Shown here one piece after another: positions 30,913-39,765 of a DNA stretch of 64,000 nt. Both the position numbers and the translations under genes were made by a program. Positions within the stretch are counted from its first letter, which is position 1, and each line of letters starts with the position of its first letter. The notes under the pieces are model-generated. The model made no database searches and was not told where the DNA came from. It saw only the letters and a program-made list of their open reading frames with translations. The stretch comes from Labilithrix sp. (GTDB lineage: Bacteria > Myxococcota_A > Polyangia > Polyangiales > Polyangiaceae), in NCBI GenBank assembly GCA_019637155.1, contig JAHBWE010000027.1, positions 49,324 through 113,323 of the forward strand, in the 5' to 3' direction.

Positions 30913-32210
30913 AGCGCTTTGCCTTTCCTTTCGTCGCGCTCGGCGCCGGCGCCATCCTCACCCTCGCGATGCCCGCCGTCGCGCAGCAGCCCGCCGGCTC
31001 GGCCGCGCCTGCCACGAGCGCGCTGCCGCAGGCGACGAACACGGGCGACGTCACGACCGTCGTCGTCCAGGGCGGCTCGCGCTCGCTCTTCAAGATCGCG
31101 GTCACGCCGCCGCTCGGCGACAGCGCCATCGCGCAGCAGGTCGTCGACACCGCGACGCGCGACTTCACGCTCTCGAGCATGTTCCAGGTGCTCGATCCGA
31201 AGAGCTTCACCGCGAACCTCTCGCAGGAGGGCGCGTCGATCGAGCCGTCCTCGTGGCGCAACATCGGCGCCGAGGGCGTCGTGAAGGGCAACCTCTCGCC
31301 GCGCGGGAACAACCTCCACGTCGAGCTCCGCCTCTACGTCGTGTCGCGCGGCTCCGATGCCGTGCTCAAGAAGGAGTACGACGTCGCGTCCAACTCCGTG
31401 CGCTCGGCGGTGCACCAGTTCGACAACGAGGTCGTGAAGTACTTCACCGGCACGGCCGGCAGCTTCGGCGGCCGCCTCGTGTTCAGCGCCACGACCGGCC
31501 GCGGGCAGAAGGGCATCTTCTCGGTCGAGAGCGACGGGCAGGGCCTCGGCCGCCTCCAGGCCGTGTCGAACGTCGCGCTCGCGCCGGCGGCGGGCCCGGG
31601 CGGCATCTACTACGCGGGCGGCCTGCCCGACGGCACCTACTCGCTCTTCAAGGTCGGCAACCCGGCCGCGGTGCTGAAGCACGCTGGCCTCGTGTTCGGC
31701 GTCGCGTTCGGCGGCGGAAAGATGGCGCTCGTCATCTCGCAGAACGGCGCGAGCGACATCTACACCGGCGCGCCCGACGGCACCGGCCTCACCAAGGTCA
31801 CGAACGGCGGCCTCAACACCCACCCCGCGTTCGGCCCCGGCGGCCAGCTCGCGTACGTGTCGAACCAGGGCGGCAACCCGCAGATCTTCATCGACGGCAA
31901 GCGCGTGAGCTTCCGCGGCACCTACAACATGGCGCCTGTATTCTGCAACGATCCCGAGGGCCAGAAGATCCTCTTCATGGGTCGCGACGGCGCGACGTGG
32001 GACATCTTCAGCGCCGACGTCGGCGGCGGGAACATGAAGCGCCTCACGCAGAACCAGGGCTCGAACACGTACCCCGCGTGCTCGCCCGACGGCCGCATGG
32101 TCGCGTTCTTCTCCACGCGCGGCGGCCTCTATCTCTCGAACCCGCTCGGCCAGAACCAGCAGAAGATCGCGAGCGTGACGGGCGAGAGCCTGCGCTGGGA
32201 AGGGAACTGA
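30897..32210 (+). CDS. tolB: TolB periplasmic beta-propeller protein
   Basis: The 437-residue product has a signal peptide (cleaved near AVAQQ, residue ~29), the TolB N-terminal domain (FKIAVTPPLGD...FQVLDPKSF), and WD40-like PD40 repeats with the TolB pattern (GASDIYTGAPDGTG, TYPACSPDGRMVAFFSTRGG). TolB links TolA to the peptidoglycan-associated lipoprotein Pal. No pal gene follows in this operon. The ATG lies within the end of the TolA-like gene; three bases separate the stop from the next start. Confidence 0.9.
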   Translation: MHDTLKRFAFPFVALGAGAILTLAMPAVAQQPAGSAAPATSALPQATNTGDVTTVVVQGGSRSLFKIAVTPPLGDSAIAQQVVDTATRDFTLSSMFQVLDPKSFTANLSQEGASIEPSSWRNIGAEGVVKGNLSPRGNNLHVELRLYVVSRGSDAVLKKEYDVASNSVRSAVHQFDNEVVKYFTGTAGSFGGRLVFSATTGRGQKGIFSVESDGQGLGRLQAVSNVALAPAAGPGGIYYAGGLPDGTYSLFKVGNPAAVLKHAGLVFGVAFGGGKMALVISQNGASDIYTGAPDGTGLTKVTNGGLNTHPAFGPGGQLAYVSNQGGNPQIFIDGKRVSFRGTYNMAPVFCNDPEGQKILFMGRDGATWDIFSADVGGGNMKRLTQNQGSNTYPACSPDGRMVAFFSTRGGLYLSNPLGQNQQKIASVTGESLRWEGN

Positions 32211-32213
32211 GGC

Positions 32214-33938
32214 GTGAGCCGCCTCGCATCCAGCAGCGGCGGCGCCGCGGCGCTGCGCGATCGCGCGATCGACTTCTACGACGACAAGGGCACCCGCACC
32301 GGCGAGCTCGCGCTCGAGAAGAAGGGCGAGGCGGTCGCGCGCTTCGGCGACGAGTGGCTCGTCCACGTCGAGAAGCAGAAGCACCTCGCGCGGGTGGGGG
32401 ACGGCGCGAGCGCCACGTTCGCCGCCGGCAAGGCCGCGATCGCGACGTTCGGCGTCGGTCGCGACGACACGGTGGTGGTCGCGCGCGGCGAGGCGCTCGA
32501 GCTCTGGTCGCGCGACGACGAGATGCGCTGGTCGACGCGGGGCCCCAGCGCGGACAAAGGACGCGCGGGGACGAAGCAAGCCGCGGGGCCGTTCCACGCC
32601 GCCGTCGTCGCGCGCGATCACGTCGTCGCCCTCACCGAGGAGGGCGCGCTCGTGTTCCTCACGCGCGAGAAGGGCGAGGCGACGGGCGCGCTCCGCCTCG
32701 CGTCGACCGATCCCGCCGACTCGTGGCGGCTCGCGCACGTCGACGGCGAGATCGTCGTCCTCGCGCTCGGCGAGTGGCTCGTCTGGATCGACGCGACGAC
32801 GCGCAAGACCGTGCGCCGCGTGCGCGCGAAGTCGAAGGCGCAGGCCGTCGCCGCCGACGCCGAGCACGTCGTCGTCGCGGTCGAGGACGGCCTCGTGCAG
32901 GTGTTCCGCTCGTCCTCCGGCGAGCCGCGCGCGTCGTTCACGGTCGATCCGAACGGGGTCCACGCCGTCACCCTCGCGCAGGGCGCGCTCTTCACCCTCG
33001 GGGCCGCGGGCGAGGTCCGCGCGTGCGACCGCACCACGCTCGACGTCGCGGCGAAGACCGCCGCGCCGATCGCCTCGCTCTCGATGCGCGGGAGCACCGT
33101 CGTCGCGGGCGACAAGTCCGGCAAGGTCCGCGTCTTCGAGCACACCGGCGGTGAAATCCGGGAGGTGGGGGCGTTCACGGTGGGGGAGTCGGCGCCGGGT
33201 GAGCCGGGGGCGGTGGGCTGCTGGGTCGGGAAGGGAGACGTCGTCGTCGCCGCGGGGGCGCGGGTGATGATGCGCTCGGCGCCGCCGTGGAACATGCCGC
33301 GGCCGACCGCGCTCCGCGGCGCTCCGACCGCGTTCACCGCCGACGACGCGTACGCGTTCGCGGGCAGCTCCACCGGCGCGGTCGAGGTCTACGACCTCAC
33401 GCACTCGCGCCACGTGACGACCTACGCGCTCTCCTCCGACGATCGCATCACCGCGCTCGCGAAGCTGCCGGGAGCCATGCTCGTCGTCGGCACCGGCGCG
33501 CTCGACGGCCGCGTCCTCATCGTCGACGTCGCGGAGTCGAAGGTCGTCCACCGCATCTCGCCGCACGAAGAGGCCTTCGGCGTGACCTGCCTCGCGGCGG
33601 ACGCGCGCGGCCGCATCGTCGCCTCCGGCGGCGACGACAACACGATCGCGCTCATCGATCCGGCGAAGGGCCGCGTCCTCGCGAAGATCCGGGTGAAGGA
33701 GACGCCGGTGAAGCTCGCGTTCGAGCCGACCGGCCGCCGCCTCGCGGGCATCTTCGCCGACGGCACCGCCGCGGTCGTCACCTTCGCGGCGAAGGCGGCG
33801 ACGGTGGCGGACCTCGGCATCCGCGGCGCGACGCACGTGGCGTGGGGCGACTCGATCGTCTTCGGCTTCAAGGACGGCCACGTCGAGAGCGGCGACCGCC
33901 ACGCTCCACCTTCCGAGCGACCCGCAGCGCGACAGTAG
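32214..33938 (+). CDS. WD40-like beta-propeller protein in the Tol operon
   Basis: This 574-residue protein starts with GTG, has no signal peptide, and is built of repeated four-strand units: VVVARGEALELWSRDDE, VVVAVEDGLVQVFRSSSGE, VVAGDKSGKVRVFEHTGGE, AFAGSSTGAVEVYDLTHSRH, VASGGDDNTIALIDPAKGR. Around ten blades could form one or two propellers. It probably acts in the cytoplasm as a scaffold. Its position three bases after tolB, where pal is often found, suggests a link to envelope or division functions, but no direct evidence exists in the sequence. Confidence 0.7.
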   Translation: MSRLASSSGGAAALRDRAIDFYDDKGTRTGELALEKKGEAVARFGDEWLVHVEKQKHLARVGDGASATFAAGKAAIATFGVGRDDTVVVARGEALELWSRDDEMRWSTRGPSADKGRAGTKQAAGPFHAAVVARDHVVALTEEGALVFLTREKGEATGALRLASTDPADSWRLAHVDGEIVVLALGEWLVWIDATTRKTVRRVRAKSKAQAVAADAEHVVVAVEDGLVQVFRSSSGEPRASFTVDPNGVHAVTLAQGALFTLGAAGEVRACDRTTLDVAAKTAAPIASLSMRGSTVVAGDKSGKVRVFEHTGGEIREVGAFTVGESAPGEPGAVGCWVGKGDVVVAAGARVMMRSAPPWNMPRPTALRGAPTAFTADDAYAFAGSSTGAVEVYDLTHSRHVTTYALSSDDRITALAKLPGAMLVVGTGALDGRVLIVDVAESKVVHRISPHEEAFGVTCLAADARGRIVASGGDDNTIALIDPAKGRVLAKIRVKETPVKLAFEPTGRRLAGIFADGTAAVVTFAAKAATVADLGIRGATHVAWGDSIVFGFKDGHVESGDRHAPPSERPAARQ

Positions 33939-33963
33939 GGCTCCCGGCGCGAGCGTTGCAGCG

Positions 33964-33988
33964 ATGACGGTCGAGGAGAGACCGTCAT
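33964..33988 (+). promoter_or_regulatory. Stem-loop enclosing the ribosome-binding site and start codon
   Basis: ATGACGGTC and GACCGTCAT form a perfect 9-bp stem with the loop GAGGAGA. The loop is the ribosome-binding sequence for the gene at 33987, and the first two bases of its ATG lie in the stem. Folding would limit initiation. The precise fit of arms, loop and start codon suggests translational control. Confidence 0.5.
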
Positions 33989-34352
33989 GATCGTTCGCCA
34001 TCTCATCTTCGCCGCGCTCGCGCTCGCCGGTTGTCATCGATCGAACGAGGTGTCGACGACGACCACGACCTCCGCCGCGTACACGCCGACGCACGAAGAG
34101 GCCGCGCTCTGGCTCACGAACGCGCGCTGCGATCGCGCGGCGGAGTGCTTCGACGTCGGCACCGACTACGCCGATCGGGCCGAATGCACCGCCGTGGTCG
34201 GACGCAGCACGAGGACGACTCTCGGCGCGTGCCGCGGTGACGTGAACGCGGCCGAGCTCGAGACCTGCGTCGCGCGCATCCGCGGCGAGCCGTGCAACCA
34301 CCCGCGCGACACGCTCGACCGCATCGCCGCGTGCCGCCGGCTCTGCCGGTAG
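33987..34352 (+). CDS. Small Cys-rich lipoprotein
   Basis: A 121-residue lipoprotein (lipobox LALAGC, Cys15) with a Thr/Ser linker and a domain having seven Cys in a regular pattern: LTNARCDRAAECFDVG, AECTAV, LGACRGDV, LETCVARIRGEPCNHP, RIAACRRLCR. The spacing resembles the myxobacterial DUF6184-type lipoproteins, an assignment I hold loosely. An oxidised, disulphide-bonded fold outside the cytoplasm is likely. Translation start is enclosed in the stem-loop at 33964-33988. It faces the kinase gene at 34364 with 11 bases between stops. Confidence 0.65.
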   Translation: MIVRHLIFAALALAGCHRSNEVSTTTTTSAAYTPTHEEAALWLTNARCDRAAECFDVGTDYADRAECTAVVGRSTRTTLGACRGDVNAAELETCVARIRGEPCNHPRDTLDRIAACRRLCR

Positions 34353-34363
34353 CGCGGCTCCGC

Positions 34364-35839
34364 TCAGCGGCTCCGCGAGCTCGAGCGATCGAGGCCGCTC
34401 CGTCGCAGGAGCGGAGGCTGCGGCTCGCGCCAGAACCACACGCCGAGCGCGAGGAAGCCGATGATCGCGGCGCCGAAGGCGGCGACGACGAAGCTCGGGA
34501 GCACGAACGACACGACGACGAACGCCGCCATCATCACCGCGCCGAACGCGATCCAGCGCTCGAGGACGATCCCGGCGAAGAGGGTGATCGCGGCGACGAA
34601 GACGGCGTCGCCGCGGAGCACGGTCGCGAGCGAGGTGTCGCCGGCGACGAAGGCGAGCGCGCGATGGAGCAGCTGCGCGCCGATGACGATGAAGAACAGC
34701 GCGACGAGACGGCGGCCGTGCGCGTCGCGGAGGACCGTGCGCCGGAAGACGATCGTCGCCGCGCTCATCGCGCCGAACGCGAGGGCGGACTGCACGAGGA
34801 CGTACTCGAAGCCCATCGTGCGCCCGAGGCTCGTGCGGTACGCGGCGACGCCGCCGCTCACGACGCCGAAGAGGCTGATCGCGATCGCGATCGCGCGTCG
34901 TTGGCGCCGCGATCGAGCGGGATCACGATCGGGATCGACGCGCAGCTCCGCCTCGATCTCGGCGACGAGGGCCTCCATCGACGGCCAGCGATCCGCGGCC
35001 TCGATCGAGAGCGCGCGCAGGATCGCGGCGGCGACGCGCGGCGGCACGTCGGGCTTCGGCGGCGGCGCGGGCGCGGGCCCTTTCATGATCGCCTCGTAGA
35101 GCGCGACGATCCCGTCGCCTTCGTAAGGCGGCACGCCGTAGATCGCGCGGTAGAGCGCGACGGCGAAGCTCCACTGATCGCTCTCCGCCGTCGCCTTGCC
35201 CTTGAAGTGCTCGAGGGACATGTACGCCGGCGTCCCGACGAGCGCGCCCTGGCCGGTGAGCTCGGCGGAGAGCAGGTTCGGCGACGAGCCGCTCTCCGCT
35301 CCCGGCGCCTCCACGTCGCCCGACGTCTCGGCGTCGCCGGCCGCGCGCGCGAGGCCGAAGTCGCCGACGCGGGTGCGGCCGTCGTTGCCGACGAGGACGT
35401 TCGCGGGCTTGAAGTCGCGATGGACGATCCCCATCGCGTGCGCGGCGGCGAGCCCTCGACCGGCGTCGACGAAGCGCTCGAGCACGTCGCGGACGGCGCG
35501 CGGCTCGGCGCGGAGCCACGCGTCGAGGCCGACGCCGTCGACGAGCTCCATCGCGATGTAGACGTCGTCGCCGTGGGTGCCGGCCTCGTAGACCGCGACG
35601 ACGTTGGGGTGCGCGACCTTCGCCATCGCCTGCGCCTCGCGGAGGAGGCGGGCGCGGGCTTTCTCCGCCGACGCCGCGCTCCGGCGGCCGGGGCGAACGA
35701 GCTTCACCGCGACGTCGCGGTCGAGCGTCTCGTCGCGGCCGACGAGCACGACGCCCATCGCGCCCGCGCCGAGCCGCCGCCGGATGCGGAACCGCCCCAC
35801 GATGTCGGGATCCTTCGCGTGACGCAGCGCGGCGCTCAC
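34364..35839 (-). CDS. Ser/Thr protein kinase with multi-pass membrane C-terminus
   Basis: A 491-residue protein: kinase domain at about 15-300 with LGAGAMGVVLVG, Lys46, HRDFKPAN (Asp142), DFG at 160-162 and YMSLEHFKGK in place of the common APEQ motif. An Arg-rich linker is followed by about six closely spaced hydrophobic segments (about 315-480: AIAISLFGVVSGGVAAY, ALAFGAMSAATIVF, LVALFFIVIGAQLLHR and more). The integral C-terminal domain may be a sensor in the membrane rather than outside it. It has no adjacent TPR/PEGA partner, unlike the other two membrane kinases here. It diverges from the gene at 35939. Confidence 0.85.
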   Translation of the reverse strand: MSAALRHAKDPDIVGRFRIRRRLGAGAMGVVLVGRDETLDRDVAVKLVRPGRRSAASAEKARARLLREAQAMAKVAHPNVVAVYEAGTHGDDVYIAMELVDGVGLDAWLRAEPRAVRDVLERFVDAGRGLAAAHAMGIVHRDFKPANVLVGNDGRTRVGDFGLARAAGDAETSGDVEAPGAESGSSPNLLSAELTGQGALVGTPAYMSLEHFKGKATAESDQWSFAVALYRAIYGVPPYEGDGIVALYEAIMKGPAPAPPPKPDVPPRVAAAILRALSIEAADRWPSMEALVAEIEAELRVDPDRDPARSRRQRRAIAIAISLFGVVSGGVAAYRTSLGRTMGFEYVLVQSALAFGAMSAATIVFRRTVLRDAHGRRLVALFFIVIGAQLLHRALAFVAGDTSLATVLRGDAVFVAAITLFAGIVLERWIAFGAVMMAAFVVVSFVLPSFVVAAFGAAIIGFLALGVWFWREPQPPLLRRSGLDRSSSRSR

Positions 35840-35938
35840 GCGCGGATCTCACCGCATTTCGTGGGGTATGTCGATGTGGCCGAGCGCTCGTGAGTGGGAA
35901 ATTAGAACGAATCGGCGAGTGGCTCGTCGAAGAGGGCC

Positions 35939-36535
35939 ATGCACCGCGCGCTCCCGGTCGTGAACGCCCTCATCGCCGCTCCTTGCGACGTGCCTTGGGA
36001 GTCGATGATCGGGGACGACAAGCGGCGTCACTGCGGCGAGTGCAGGCGCGACGTCCACAACCTCTCCGCGATGACGAAGGCGGAGATGGACGCGTTCCTC
36101 GCCGCGATGGCGCCGGGACCGGACGGCCATCTCCCGTGCATCTCGCTCTTCCAGCGCGCGGACGGCACGGTGCTCACCGCGGACTGCCCCGTCGGCCTGA
36201 GCCGTCGCCGCCGCCGCGCGCTGCTCACCGCGACGCTGGGCGCCGGCATGGTCGCCCTCGCCGCCGCGAGCGCGCTCGCGACGCTCTGGCTCCGCCCCGC
36301 CCCCGCGCTCCAGGCCGACGAGGTCGAGCGTCCGCTCCCCGCCGTGCTCGAGCCGCGCGCGTTCACGCCGGCGTACCCGCTGCCCGCCGACGAGGTCGAG
36401 TCGTGCGCGTTCACGCCGCGGCCGGGGATGCAGCCGGTGCGCCCGCCCACGAACCCGGTCGTCCGCCCGGTGCATCGCCTCGCGGGCAGGCCGCCCCCGC
36501 CCGCCCATCTCCGCAAGGGCGGCACGTCGATCTAG
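35939..36535 (+). CDS. Cys-rich cytoplasmic domain protein with one membrane segment
   Basis: The 198-residue product opens with a domain of about 80 residues: CDVPWESMIGDDKRRHCGEC, RDVHNLSAMTKAEMDAFLA, LPCISLFQRADGTVLTADCP. The five conserved Cys and Trp give the look of a small metal-binding or redox domain known from several bacterial phyla. A basic stretch and a membrane segment (about 93-118) follow, then a Pro-rich tail. GAAGAGGG before the ATG is a good ribosome-binding sequence. Its stop overlaps the convergent gene by 4 bases. Function unknown. Confidence 0.65.
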   Translation: MHRALPVVNALIAAPCDVPWESMIGDDKRRHCGECRRDVHNLSAMTKAEMDAFLAAMAPGPDGHLPCISLFQRADGTVLTADCPVGLSRRRRRALLTATLGAGMVALAAASALATLWLRPAPALQADEVERPLPAVLEPRAFTPAYPLPADEVESCAFTPRPGMQPVRPPTNPVVRPVHRLAGRPPPPAHLRKGGTSI

Positions 36536-37287
36536 CGGGTCGGGAGGTAGACGTCGATCACGGCGCCCCCGCGGCCGTCGGTGCGCGTGAAGCGGCTGCG
36601 CTCGCCCTCGCAGTTCATACGCGCGTCGCAGCGGACCTCGCGGCGATCGTGGAGGTCGATCGAGCGGACGCCCGCCTCGGCGAGGGTGGTGAGCTCGTTC
36701 GGCGTGCTGACGCGGTCGGCGTTGCGGTCGGTCCACACGACGACCTTCGCGAAGGCGGCGTCGTTCGCGTCGAAGACCCCGTCGTGGTTGTCGTCGAGAT
36801 CGCGCAAGGCGTCGAAGCCGTTCTTTGCGAACGCGCCGCTCGCGAGGCGGGTGGCGGAGCCGAAGAGCTCGCCGCCGTCGTCGATCGCGCCGTTGCCGTC
36901 GCGATCGAGCGCGAGCCACGGCGTCGCGGCGGAGGGCCAGTCGCTGCCGTGCGACATGCCGTTGCGCGTGAGATCGAACGAGCCGCTCGCGTCGGCGCGG
37001 AAGGTCACCGGCGCGTCGTCGAACGAGAGGACGAGCGGCGTGCTGCTGCCGGTGCTCCAGTCCGGCGACGTCTCATCGGCCTCCGCCGACGGCTTCGACG
37101 ACTTTGACGGCTTCGACGGCTTCGAGGGCGCCGGCCGGTTCGCGGACGTCGACTTCGCCGGCTCCGGCTCCTCGTCCACCTCGACCTCCTTCACCGTCGC
37201 GGCCTCGTCGCCGGTCACCTCGTCCGGCTCGATCTCTCCGGCGCAGGCGACGAGGGAAGCGGCGAGCACGATGACGAGGTGGCGCAT
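36532..37287 (-). CDS. Lipoprotein with EF-hand-like calcium loops
   Basis: A 251-residue lipoprotein (LAASLVACAG; Cys15) with an acidic/Lys/Pro/Ser linker containing SKPSKPSKSSKPS, then a domain with three EF-hand or dockerin-type loops: DRDGNGAIDDGGE (about 128-140), a second around DDNHDGVFDAND (165-176) and a weaker one around DRNADRVSTPNE (187-198). Calcium binding outside the cytoplasm is likely. A near-perfect sigma-54 promoter match lies directly before the start (37300-37315), which would leave almost no leader. Function beyond calcium binding is unknown. Confidence 0.65.
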   Translation of the reverse strand: MRHLVIVLAASLVACAGEIEPDEVTGDEAATVKEVEVDEEPEPAKSTSANRPAPSKPSKPSKSSKPSAEADETSPDWSTGSSTPLVLSFDDAPVTFRADASGSFDLTRNGMSHGSDWPSAATPWLALDRDGNGAIDDGGELFGSATRLASGAFAKNGFDALRDLDDNHDGVFDANDAAFAKVVVWTDRNADRVSTPNELTTLAEAGVRSIDLHDRREVRCDARMNCEGERSRFTRTDGRGGAVIDVYLPTR

Positions 37288-37299
37288 GCCGACTCATCG

Positions 37300-37315
37300 A
37301 GCAACCGATGTGCCA
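37300..37315 (-). promoter_or_regulatory. Sigma-54-type promoter match
   Basis: On the minus strand the sequence reads TGGCACATCGGTTGCT: the -24 TGGCAC and -12 TTGC(T) elements with exact 5-base spacing. Transcription would start near 37289, two bases before the ATG of the lipoprotein gene. The TGGCAC half is also part of a repeated GTGCCAC motif, so chance or an operator role remains possible. Confidence 0.45.
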
Positions 37316-37344
37316 CCATGATTCGCCGCGAAAAGCGCCGTTAT

Positions 37345-37383
37345 GTGCCACTTGGTGGCACGCGCATGTGCCGTTGCAGGCAC
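37345..37383. promoter_or_regulatory. Two inverted repeats of GTGCC(AC) type
   Basis: GTGCCAC and GTGGCAC face each other around TTG at 37345-37361, and GTGCC and GGCAC around GTTGCA at 37368-37383. A further GTGCCAC lies at 37310. These could be activator sites upstream of the sigma-54-like promoter or an operator array; the region lies between the lipoprotein gene and accC. Confidence 0.45.
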
Positions 37384-37397
37384 GTTGTGTCAGTGTG

Positions 37398-38795
37398 TCA
37401 GCTCGCGATGATGCGCTCGACGGTGCGCGTGGTCATCGTGCCGAGGGCGACCTCGTCGTCGGCGAGGAGGCGCTTGTGGAGCGCGATGTTCGTGCGGATG
37501 CCGCCGACGATGAACTCGTCGAGCGCGCGGCGCATGCGCACGATCGCCTCCGCGCGCGTCGAAGCGTGGGTGATGACCTTCGCGAGGAGCGAGTCGTAGT
37601 GCTGCGGCACCGTCCAGCCGCCGTACACGCCCGAGTCGACGCGCACCCCCGCGCCGCCGGGCGGGAAGTACTCGGTGATGAGGCCCGGCCACGGCGCGAA
37701 GGTCTTCGGGTCCTCCGCGTTGATCCGGCACTCGATCGCGTGACCGCGGAAGTTCCAGAGCCGCGTGTCGGGCAGCTCGATCTTCTCGCCGGAGGCGACG
37801 CGGATCTGGAGCGCGACGAGGTCGAGGCCGGTCACCATCTCGGTGACGGGGTGCTCGACCTGCACGCGCGTGTTCATCTCGAGGAAGTAGAGCTTCCGGT
37901 CCTCGTCCATGATGAACTCGAGCGTCCCGAGCGAGCGGTAGCCCGTCTCGCGCACCGCCTTCCGGATGATCTCGCCGATCTCCCCGCGGAGCTCGGGCGT
38001 CATCGCGGGGGAGGGGGCCTCCTCGATCACCTTCTGGTGCCGCCGCTGGAGCGAGCACTCGCGCTCGCCGAGCGTCCACACCCCGCCGTGGTTGTCGGCG
38101 AGGACCTGGAACTCGATGTGCTTCGGCCGCTCGATGAACTTCTCCATGAAGACGTCGGGGTTCTTGAAGCCGGCCTCCGCCTCGCGCGTGGCCTGCGTGA
38201 AATTCGCGGCGACGTCCTCTTCCTTGCGGACGATGCGCATGCCGCGCCCACCGCCGCCGCCGGACGCCTTGAGGATGATCGGGAAGCCGATCCGGCGCGC
38301 CTCCGCGACGGCGTGGTCGGCGTCCTTGAGCACCTCGCTCCCCGGCAGGAGCGGAAGCCCGTACTTCTTCGCGTTGTTGCGGGCCGCGACCTTGTCGCCC
38401 CACGCCCGCATCGCCTCCGGCGACGGACCGATGAACGTGACCCCGCACTTGCCGCAGAGGCGCGCGAACTCGGCGTTCTCGGAGAGGAAGCCGTAGCCGG
38501 GGTGAATCGCGTCGGCGCCGGTGATCTCGGCCGCCGCCATGATGGCTGGAATATGCAAGTAACTGCGGAGCGCGGGCGAGGGGCCGATGCACACCGCCTC
38601 GTCGGCGAAGCGCACGTGGAGCGCGCGCGTGTCGGCCTCGGAGTGCACCGCGACGGTGCCGATCCCGAGCTCGCGGCAGGCGCGGATCACGCGGAGCGCG
38701 ATCTCGCCGCGGTTCGCGATGAGGATCTTCTTGAACGGCGGCGCCGCGGGGCGCGGCGGCATGTTGAGCGAGGTCGGACCGGTGTGGGCGGCCAC
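37398..38795 (-). CDS. accC: Acetyl-CoA carboxylase, biotin carboxylase subunit
   Basis: AccC carboxylates the biotin of AccB with ATP and bicarbonate, the first step of fatty-acid synthesis. The 465-residue product has KILIANRGEIALRVIRA, HPGYGFLSEN, the ATP-grasp glycine loop KASGGGGGRGMRIV, HIEFQVLAD, FLEMNTRVQVEHPVTE and ECRINAEDP. The N-terminus carries about 20 extra residues before the standard start. It lies four bases after accB. Confidence 0.96.
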   Translation of the reverse strand: MAAHTGPTSLNMPPRPAAPPFKKILIANRGEIALRVIRACRELGIGTVAVHSEADTRALHVRFADEAVCIGPSPALRSYLHIPAIMAAAEITGADAIHPGYGFLSENAEFARLCGKCGVTFIGPSPEAMRAWGDKVAARNNAKKYGLPLLPGSEVLKDADHAVAEARRIGFPIILKASGGGGGRGMRIVRKEEDVAANFTQATREAEAGFKNPDVFMEKFIERPKHIEFQVLADNHGGVWTLGERECSLQRRHQKVIEEAPSPAMTPELRGEIGEIIRKAVRETGYRSLGTLEFIMDEDRKLYFLEMNTRVQVEHPVTEMVTGLDLVALQIRVASGEKIELPDTRLWNFRGHAIECRINAEDPKTFAPWPGLITEYFPPGGAGVRVDSGVYGGWTVPQHYDSLLAKVITHASTRAEAIVRMRRALDEFIVGGIRTNIALHKRLLADDEVALGTMTTRTVERIIAS

Positions 38796-38799
38796 GACG

Positions 38800-39270
<471 letters not shown>

Positions 39271-39312
39271 CGGTGCGGGCGACGGTAGTCGCAGGGCCGC
39301 GCGACTTGCACC

Positions 39313-39765
39313 CTATTTCGCCGTGCTGCGGCGCGTCGTCAGCCAACGCACCAGGCCCTCGAGCGCGAGGACGTAGCTCTCGGCGCCGAAGCCGCTCACC
39401 TTCGCCACGCACGCGGGGGCGATCTTCGAGGCGTGGCGGTAGCTCTCCCGCGCCTCCGGGTTCGAGATGTGGACCTCGACGCACGGGATCGCGGTCGCCT
39501 TGAGGGCGTCGAACAGCGCGAGCGACGTGTGCGTGTACGCGGCGGCGTTGAGGAGCAAGCCGTCGAAATGGCCCGGCGTCTCGCCGATCCAATCGCAGAG
39601 CACACCTTCGTGGTTCGACTGGCGGCAGACCGCCTCCGCCCCGAGGTCCTTCGCGCGCGCCTCGACGCGCCCGTGGATCTCCGCGAGCGTCTCGGTGCCG
39701 TAGATGCCCGGCTCGCGCGTGCCGAGGAGCTGCAGGTTCGGTCCGGAGAGGACCAGGATGCGCAT
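39313..39765 (-). CDS. aroQ: Type II 3-dehydroquinate dehydratase
   Basis: The enzyme dehydrates 3-dehydroquinate to 3-dehydroshikimate in aromatic amino-acid synthesis. The 150-residue product has the type II signature: ILVLSGPNLQLLGTREPGIYG, the catalytic Tyr and Arg in that loop, NAAAYTHTSLAL, and VEVHISNPEARE with the catalytic His. Its ATG overlaps the stop of the roadblock gene by one base (TGATG), so translation is coupled. Residues between 60 and 70 (QSNHEGVLCDWI) match the family. Confidence 0.95.
   Translation of the reverse strand: MRILVLSGPNLQLLGTREPGIYGTETLAEIHGRVEARAKDLGAEAVCRQSNHEGVLCDWIGETPGHFDGLLLNAAAYTHTSLALFDALKATAIPCVEVHISNPEARESYRHASKIAPACVAKVSGFGAESYVLALEGLVRWLTTRRSTAK

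Noticed and set aside
30909..34439. Open frame of 1176 codons on the minus strand across the Tol operon
   Set aside because: No domain, extreme Arg/Ala/Glu content, and it lies antisense to tolB and the WD40-like gene, which have real motifs.
35890..35938. GTG-started peptide KLERIGEWLVEEGH before the Cys-rich domain gene
   Set aside because: The gene at 35939 has a good ribosome-binding site and its own motifs; the upstream frame turns into Arg-rich shadow sequence.
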